Source: an uncultured Gemmatimonadota bacterium (GTDB lineage Bacteria; Gemmatimonadota; Gemmatimonadetes; Gemmatimonadales; GWC2-71-9). Taken from it: a DNA stretch of 29,185 nt. Position 1 is the stretch's first letter. Each line of letters begins with the position of its first letter. The notes beneath the pieces are model-generated. The model did no database searches. It saw only the letters and a program-made list of their open reading frames with translations, and was not told where the DNA came from. Positions 25,528-29,185 of this stretch are shown one piece after another. The stretch covers positions 1-29,185 of the forward strand of contig CAMPKP010000025.1 in NCBI GenBank assembly GCA_946887295.1, in the 5' to 3' direction. Both the position numbers and the translations under genes were made by a program.

Positions 25528-25934
25528 TCCGGAGCCTGACGCAGGCGGAGCTCGAGTCCGAGGGAGAGACGCTCGGGCGCTCGCTCCCGCCCGGCGCGCT
25601 CCTTACCTTCGAGGGCGATCTCGGGGCCGGGAAGACCACGCTCATCAAGGCGATCGCCCGGGGGCTCGGGGTAGCCGGTGGGGCGAGCAGCCCCACCTAC
25701 GCGCTGGTGCACCGGTACGCCGGCCGCCGGGGCCCGGTGTTCCATCTCGACTGCTTCCGGCTGCGATCACCCGAGGAGGCTGCCGACCTGGATTGGGAGG
25801 GGCTGCTCGCGGACGGCGACGCGATCCTGGTCGAGTGGCCCGAGCGGGCCGGCGAGTGGCTGCCCTCACCGGTCCGTCGTTTTCGCCTTCACCATCTGGC
25901 CGACCCGGACCGTCGCGGCCTGGAGGTACTCTGA
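25524..25934 (+). CDS. tsaE: tRNA t6A biosynthesis ATPase TsaE
   Basis: TsaE is the ATPase that helps TsaB/TsaD with N6-threonylcarbamoyl-adenosine formation at position 37 of ANN-decoding tRNAs. The 136-aa protein has Walker [10 protein letters not shown] (31-39), [32 protein letters not shown] and [14 protein letters not shown], all usual for the family. The GTG start at 25524 overlaps the uvrB stop (GTGA) and gives a protein beginning [19 protein letters not shown], which is the family norm. The stop shares one base with the tsaB ATG (TGATG). TsaD and TsaC are not in the window. Confidence 0.93.
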   Translation: MIRSLTQAELESEGETLGRSLPPGALLTFEGDLGAGKTTLIKAIARGLGVAGGASSPTYALVHRYAGRRGPVFHLDCFRLRSPEEAADLDWEGLLADGDAILVEWPERAGEWLPSPVRRFRLHHLADPDRRGLEVL

Positions 25935-26653
25935 TGTGGCTCGCGCTGGAGACGGCGACCGACCACCTCTCGGTGGCGGTCGGAGAGAGCGCCGAGGACG
26001 CGGTGGAGGAGCGCCTGACCGGCGCGCGGCGGCACGCAGGCGCGCTGCTCCCCATGATCGAAGCGGTGCTCCGCCGCCGCGGTGCCACGCTCGACCGGGT
26101 GAGCGGCGTGGTGGTGAGCGACGGCCCCGGCAGCTTCACCGGTCTCCGGGTCGGGGCCACGGCCGGCAAGGCCCTGGCGCGCGCCCGGGGGCTGCCGCTC
26201 TGGACCGCGCCGTCCCTGATCGTGCGGGCGGCCGGAGTCGCGGGCGGGGGGCGTCCGCTGGTGCTCGCGGTCTCCGACGCGCTGCGCGGTGACCTGTACG
26301 CTGCGGCCATCCGCCGCGAGCCTGACGGCATCGTGCTCGAGCTGGAGCCTGGCGTGTGGCGCCCGGAGGCGCTGGCCCGGCTCGACCTCGCGCCCGATGC
26401 GCTCGTCGGCGAGGCGCCGCCGGAGACAGTAGCGGTCCTCCGCCGGTGGACCGGCCTGGAGATGATCGGTGCGCCCGAAGGCGCGCCGCGTGCCGCGACG
26501 CTCATCGCGCTGGTCGGGATCGAGGGTGGCGCACGGCAGGTGACGGATCCCCAGGCCTGGGAGCCGGTGTACGGCCGTCCGGCCGAGGCGCAGGCGCGGT
26601 GGGAGAAGGCCCATGGACGCCCCCTTCCGGATTCGGTCGGCGGCGCTCGCTGA
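25934..26653 (+). CDS. tsaB: tRNA t6A biosynthesis protein TsaB
   Basis: TsaB is an ASKHA-fold partner of TsaD in t6A formation. From the ATG at 25934 the protein is 239 aa. It opens [18 protein letters not shown], the family's nucleotide-fold start, followed by ARRHAGALLPMIEAVL and the hallmark VVSDGPGSFTGLRVGATAGKALA. Later sequence includes VLAVSDALRGDLYAAAIR. The upstream open frame is inside uvrB and tsaE and is not coding. The end overlaps rimI by 41 bases, so the last residues are unconstrained and the order tsaE-tsaB-rimI is tightly coupled. The catalytic metal site is absent, as expected for TsaB. Confidence 0.92.
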   Translation: MWLALETATDHLSVAVGESAEDAVEERLTGARRHAGALLPMIEAVLRRRGATLDRVSGVVVSDGPGSFTGLRVGATAGKALARARGLPLWTAPSLIVRAAGVAGGGRPLVLAVSDALRGDLYAAAIRREPDGIVLELEPGVWRPEALARLDLAPDALVGEAPPETVAVLRRWTGLEMIGAPEGAPRAATLIALVGIEGGARQVTDPQAWEPVYGRPAEAQARWEKAHGRPLPDSVGGAR

Positions 26654-27071
26654 CGCCGCGTCGCTCGTCGCGATCGAGCGGCGCTGCTTCAGCGATCCCT
26701 GGAGCGAGCCCAGCTTTCGAGAGGCGCTCGCTTCGGAGTGGACTTTCGGCCTGGTGGCGGACACCACCCGCGGCCCGGCCGGGTACCTGATCGGCCGGGA
26801 GGCGGCGGGGAGCGGCGAGGTGCTGAATCTCGCCGTCGCGCCGGAGTTTCGGCGCAAGGGGATCGGGGGCGCCCTGCTGGAGGCGGGACTCGCGGCCTTC
26901 CGGCGGCGGCGCGCCACCGAGGTCTTTCTCGAGGTGCGTGAGTCGAACCGTTCGGCGCAGGCGCTCTATCTGGCGCGCGGGTTTCGGCCGGTCGGCCAGC
27001 GCGCGTCGTACTATCGGAATCCCAAAGAGGACGCCCTGGTGTTGCGGCTCCCGCTGCGAAAACATGCGTGA
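26613..27071 (+). CDS. rimI: Ribosomal-protein-alanine N-acetyltransferase, GNAT family
   Basis: The 152-aa GNAT protein has IRSAALADAASLVAIERRCF at the N-terminus, a GEVLNLAVAPEFRRKGIGGA core with the acetyl-CoA loop RRKGIG (80-85), EVRESNRSAQALYLARGF and a final GQRASYYRNPKEDALVLRL, which is characteristic of RimI. RimI acetylates the N-terminus of ribosomal protein S18 in E. coli. The position after tsaB is the classic RimI neighbourhood. The ATG at 26613 overlaps tsaB by 41 bases; no later start would preserve the GNAT N-terminus. A 102-base gap with a probable promoter follows before ssb. Confidence 0.92.
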   Translation: MDAPFRIRSAALADAASLVAIERRCFSDPWSEPSFREALASEWTFGLVADTTRGPAGYLIGREAAGSGEVLNLAVAPEFRRKGIGGALLEAGLAAFRRRRATEVFLEVRESNRSAQALYLARGFRPVGQRASYYRNPKEDALVLRLPLRKHA

Positions 27072-27097
27072 CGCGGGAACGGGGGGCGTTGCTGCGG

Positions 27098-27126
27098 TTG
27101 GCAAGTCGTCGCCTGATCTGCATTTT
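27098..27126 (+). promoter_or_regulatory. Possible ssb promoter
   Basis: TTGGCA (27098-27103) and CATTTT (27121-27126) are separated by 17 bases in the 102-base gap after rimI. The -10 match is only three of six, so this is tentative. Confidence 0.3.
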
Positions 27127-27173
27127 AGCGGGGTCCGCACTGAGGGCCCATCGACAGCATCCTGGAGGTGCAT

Positions 27174-27656
27174 GTGAGCCGGAGTCTGAACAAAGTCATT
27201 CTGATCGGGAACCTGGGCGCGGACCCCGAAGTCCGCAGCACCTCGAACGGTTCGCGGGTGGCCACTCTTTCGCTGGCCACGAGCCGCCGGTGGAAGAACC
27301 AGTCCGGCGAGCAGCAGGAGAAGACCGAGTGGCACCGCGTGATTCTCTGGAACAACAAGGGCTCGAGCCTGGCCGACCTCGCGGAGAAGTACTGCAAGAA
27401 GGGCGACAAGATCTACGTCGAGGGGAGCATCGAGTACCGCTCCTGGCAGGATCGCGAAGGGCAGACGCGGTACACCACCGAGATCACCGCCAGAGAGGTC
27501 ATCCTGCTGAGCGGCAAGGGCGATGGCTCGGAATCCTTCACGCCAGCGAACAAGGTGGCGGCCGCGGCCTCGGCTTCGGCGCCCAAGGGCAAGGATCAGT
27601 CGTTCGAGGATTTCCCCGAGGCGCTCGACTCGGAAGACGACGACCTGCCGTTCTGA
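27174..27656 (+). CDS. ssb: Single-stranded DNA-binding protein
   Basis: SSB coats single-stranded DNA in replication and repair. The start is GTG 27174, chosen because CTGGAGG (27162-27168) lies 5 bases ahead and the product begins MSRSLNKVILIGNLGADPEV, the family norm; GTG 27168 would place the ribosome site inside the start. The 160-aa protein shows the OB fold (RVATLSLATSRRWKNQSGEQ, TEWHRVILWNNKGSSLADLAE, GSIEYRSWQDREGQTRYTTE). A flexible Ala/Ser linker follows, and the acidic tail DSEDDDLPF recruits partner proteins. Two GC-rich stem-loops follow the stop. Confidence 0.95.
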   Translation: MSRSLNKVILIGNLGADPEVRSTSNGSRVATLSLATSRRWKNQSGEQQEKTEWHRVILWNNKGSSLADLAEKYCKKGDKIYVEGSIEYRSWQDREGQTRYTTEITAREVILLSGKGDGSESFTPANKVAAAASASAPKGKDQSFEDFPEALDSEDDDLPF

Positions 27657-27668
27657 TCCGGCAGCCCT

Positions 27669-27692
27669 CCCCGGGCGGCGCACGGCCCGGGG
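27669..27692 (+). terminator. GC-rich terminator-like stem-loop after ssb
   Basis: CCCCGGGC (27669-27676) and GCCCGGGG (27685-27692) form a perfect 8-bp stem around an 8-base loop, 12 bases past the ssb stop. No T-run follows. A second stem-loop lies directly after it. Confidence 0.5.
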
Positions 27693-27710
27693 CGGGGCGC
27701 CGAAGCCCCG
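27693..27710 (+). terminator. Second stem-loop directly after the first
   Basis: CGGGGC (27693-27698) pairs with GCCCCG (27705-27710) around GCCGAA. It abuts the first stem-loop and resembles the hairpin at 13864-13879. An alternative pairing is GCGCC (27697-27701) with GGCGC (27710-27714). Confidence 0.4.
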
Positions 27711-27826
27711 GCGCGGCCGGCATGGGGACTTGCCACCCGCTCTCGCGGGGCGCGATGGGGCCCGCTGCGACGAGGGCCGGGGGACCTCCCGTAGCGTGGA
27801 TGTAAGCTGGCGCTCATCAATCGGTT

Positions 27827-27848
27827 AGGGGGCTACCCCAGGCCCCCT
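27827..27848. other. Stem-loop upstream of the secreted LysM gene
   Basis: AGGGGGC (27827-27833) and GCCCCCT (27842-27848) form a 7-bp stem with an 8-base loop, 72 bases before the LysM ATG. It may be a terminator remnant, an operator or a leader structure. The rest of 27711-27920 shows no gene. Confidence 0.35.
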
Positions 27849-27920
27849 CTTCCCCTGGCGTTGGATTTGCTCGGGTTCGCCCTGAACCGTCGCGAAGTCC
27901 GTCCCTTCCGGGAGATCCCG

Positions 27921-29129
27921 ATGCAGCGCACGTTCCATTGGTCTTGGCTGGGCGCGATCGCGCTGGCCGTCGGCCCCACCCTGGCCGCCGCGCAGGGCAG
28001 CTCCACCCCGAGCCACACCGTCCGCGAGGGCGATACGCTCTGGGACCTGGCCCGTCAGTACCGCGGCGACCCGTTCCTCTGGCCCGACATCTACCGAATG
28101 AACACCAGCGTCGTGGAAGATCCGCACTGGATCTATCCCGGCGAGCTCCTTCGTCTCGACGCGTCCGAGGCGGTCGCCTCGGTGCCGGCCCAGGATACCC
28201 CCGCACCCGCCGGCGTGGCTGACACCGTGCCGCCGGTCGCCGACGCACCCGCGCCGGTGAGCGACGAGGTGGCCGAGTCCCCCACGGCGGGCACCGACTC
28301 CGAGCAGGAGCCGACTCCCGCGAGCCTTGCGTCACTCACCCAGCCGAGTGCCGATGCGGACGAATCCGCGCCGCTCTTCGGGCCCCGGCGGGGCGAGACC
28401 ATGCAGGCATCCCTGAAGGCGTACACCGACCGGCCCTACCGGGCGCTCCGCCGCAGCGAGTTCTACTCGTCGGGCTTTCTCACCGAGAACCAGAAGCTGC
28501 CGTTCGGCAAGGTGCTGGGCCCGGTCACTCCGCCGCAGATCCGCGCCATGGCGCGGAACACCAACGCCATGCCCTACAGCACCATCGCGCTGGCGGCGCC
28601 GAAGGGCGCCACCTACCAGGTGGGTGACACGCTGCTGGTGGCTCAGCTCGGCCGCGAGATTCGCGACTACGGCGAGGTGGTCATTCCCAGCGGCATGATT
28701 CAGGTGATCGACACCGCGGCGGGCAAGTACCTGGCGAGTGTGATCGCGATCTACGGGCCGATTCGCGCGGGCCAGGGCGTGCTGCCGCTCGACAGGTTCG
28801 GCGACGCCGGCAGCGCTCGCGCCACGCCGGTGAGCGATGGAGTTCGAGCCCGCCTGCTCGGCGGCTCGGGTCGCCAGGACCTCAAGGCACCCCAGATGGT
28901 CCTGTTCCTCGACAAGGGGCGCAAGGACGGCGTCGCGCCGGGCGACCTCTTCGAGGTTCGCCGGCAGCCGGAGCGGCTGAGCGACGGCACCATCCGAATC
29001 GACGAGGTGATGGCCACACTCCAGGTGGTGCATGTCCGCGAGCGGTCCGCCACGGCGCGGCTGCTGAACGTGGTGTCTCCCGACATCCCGCCGGGTACCG
29101 AGGCCCGGCTGGTGGCGAAGCTGCCGTAG
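27921..29129 (+). CDS. Secreted LysM-domain protein
   Basis: The start is ATG 27921, preceded by CGGGAG; the frame extends upstream only with non-coding residues. The 402-aa protein has a signal peptide (MQRTFHWSWLGAIALAVGPT then LAAAQ, cleavage after AAA) and a LysM domain at about 31-79 (HTVREGDTLWDLARQYRGD, FLWPDIYRMN, WIYPGELLRL). An acidic, Pro/Ala-rich linker (about 80-150) follows, and then a C-terminal domain of unknown type with YQVGDTLLVAQLGREIRDYG, DKGRKDGVAPGDLFEVRR and EVMATLQVVHVRERSATARL. The WxxIY pattern (WPDIYRMN) marks the subgroup with long-spaced LysM. It is probably periplasmic or outer-membrane-associated and binds peptidoglycan. Function is unknown; the last 56 bases of the window hold nothing recognised. 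Confidence 0.87.
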   Translation: MQRTFHWSWLGAIALAVGPTLAAAQGSSTPSHTVREGDTLWDLARQYRGDPFLWPDIYRMNTSVVEDPHWIYPGELLRLDASEAVASVPAQDTPAPAGVADTVPPVADAPAPVSDEVAESPTAGTDSEQEPTPASLASLTQPSADADESAPLFGPRRGETMQASLKAYTDRPYRALRRSEFYSSGFLTENQKLPFGKVLGPVTPPQIRAMARNTNAMPYSTIALAAPKGATYQVGDTLLVAQLGREIRDYGEVVIPSGMIQVIDTAAGKYLASVIAIYGPIRAGQGVLPLDRFGDAGSARATPVSDGVRARLLGGSGRQDLKAPQMVLFLDKGRKDGVAPGDLFEVRRQPERLSDGTIRIDEVMATLQVVHVRERSATARLLNVVSPDIPPGTEARLVAKLP

Positions 29130-29185
29130 GCACCGGGACGGCTGGACGCGGGTCGGGCGGGGCGGGGGGCGCGTGGCCGGCGCCG

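Noticed and set aside
29130..29185. Gene or terminator at the window end
   Set aside because: Only 56 GC-rich bases with no start, domain or clear hairpin.

Overview
The window is 29.2 kb of very GC-rich bacterial chromosome, almost entirely coding, and looks like a housekeeping backbone rather than an island: no tRNA, rRNA, transposase, phage gene or CRISPR array was seen. The best guess for the host is a member of the Gemmatimonadota or a close relative in the FCB group. This is inference from a long SecA with Bacteroidota-type insertions, a SARP/BTAD regulator fused to a Ser/Thr kinase, many TPR, LysM and lipoprotein genes, and promoter-like boxes of the form TAnnTT(TG). No 16S gene is present to confirm it.

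Region 1 (1-13785, all +) is one tightly packed run in which genes overlap or nearly touch. It begins with the 3' part of carB (pyrimidine/arginine synthesis) and murB (peptidoglycan). Next come five nucleotide-sugar genes: a WbpD-like N-acetyltransferase, a WbpE-like aminotransferase, a WbpA-like UDP-HexNAc dehydrogenase, UDP-glucose 6-dehydrogenase and a UDP-glucuronate-epimerase-like SDR. These would feed acidic and amino sugars into surface polysaccharide. Three TPR proteins follow, the last being a BamD-like lipoprotein, then nadD and secA. A strong hairpin terminator follows secA.

Region 2 (13817-19197) has an Ig-like lipoprotein gene (-) divergent from a SARP/BTAD-kinase fusion gene (+), the two apparently sharing one symmetric -10 element. 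Then come radC and a bifunctional (p)ppGpp synthetase/hydrolase with a long, structured leader.

Region 3 (19338-23428) is a set of small accessory genes: a SET-domain methyltransferase, a YpfJ-type zinc metallopeptidase (-), a small LysM protein, a lipoprotein, an EVE-domain protein and a DadA/PuuB-type FAD oxidoreductase (-).

Region 4 (23482-29129, +) is uvrB-tsaE-tsaB-rimI (excision repair and t6A tRNA modification, tightly coupled), then ssb, tandem stem-loops, and a secreted LysM protein. The last 56 bases hold nothing recognisable.

No clearly new system stands out. The most interesting signals are the apparently leaderless start sites with a recurrent TAnnTT box, the symmetric promoter between the lipoprotein and the regulator-kinase, the structured RSH leader with a possible coupled small ORF, and the bacterial SET protein.
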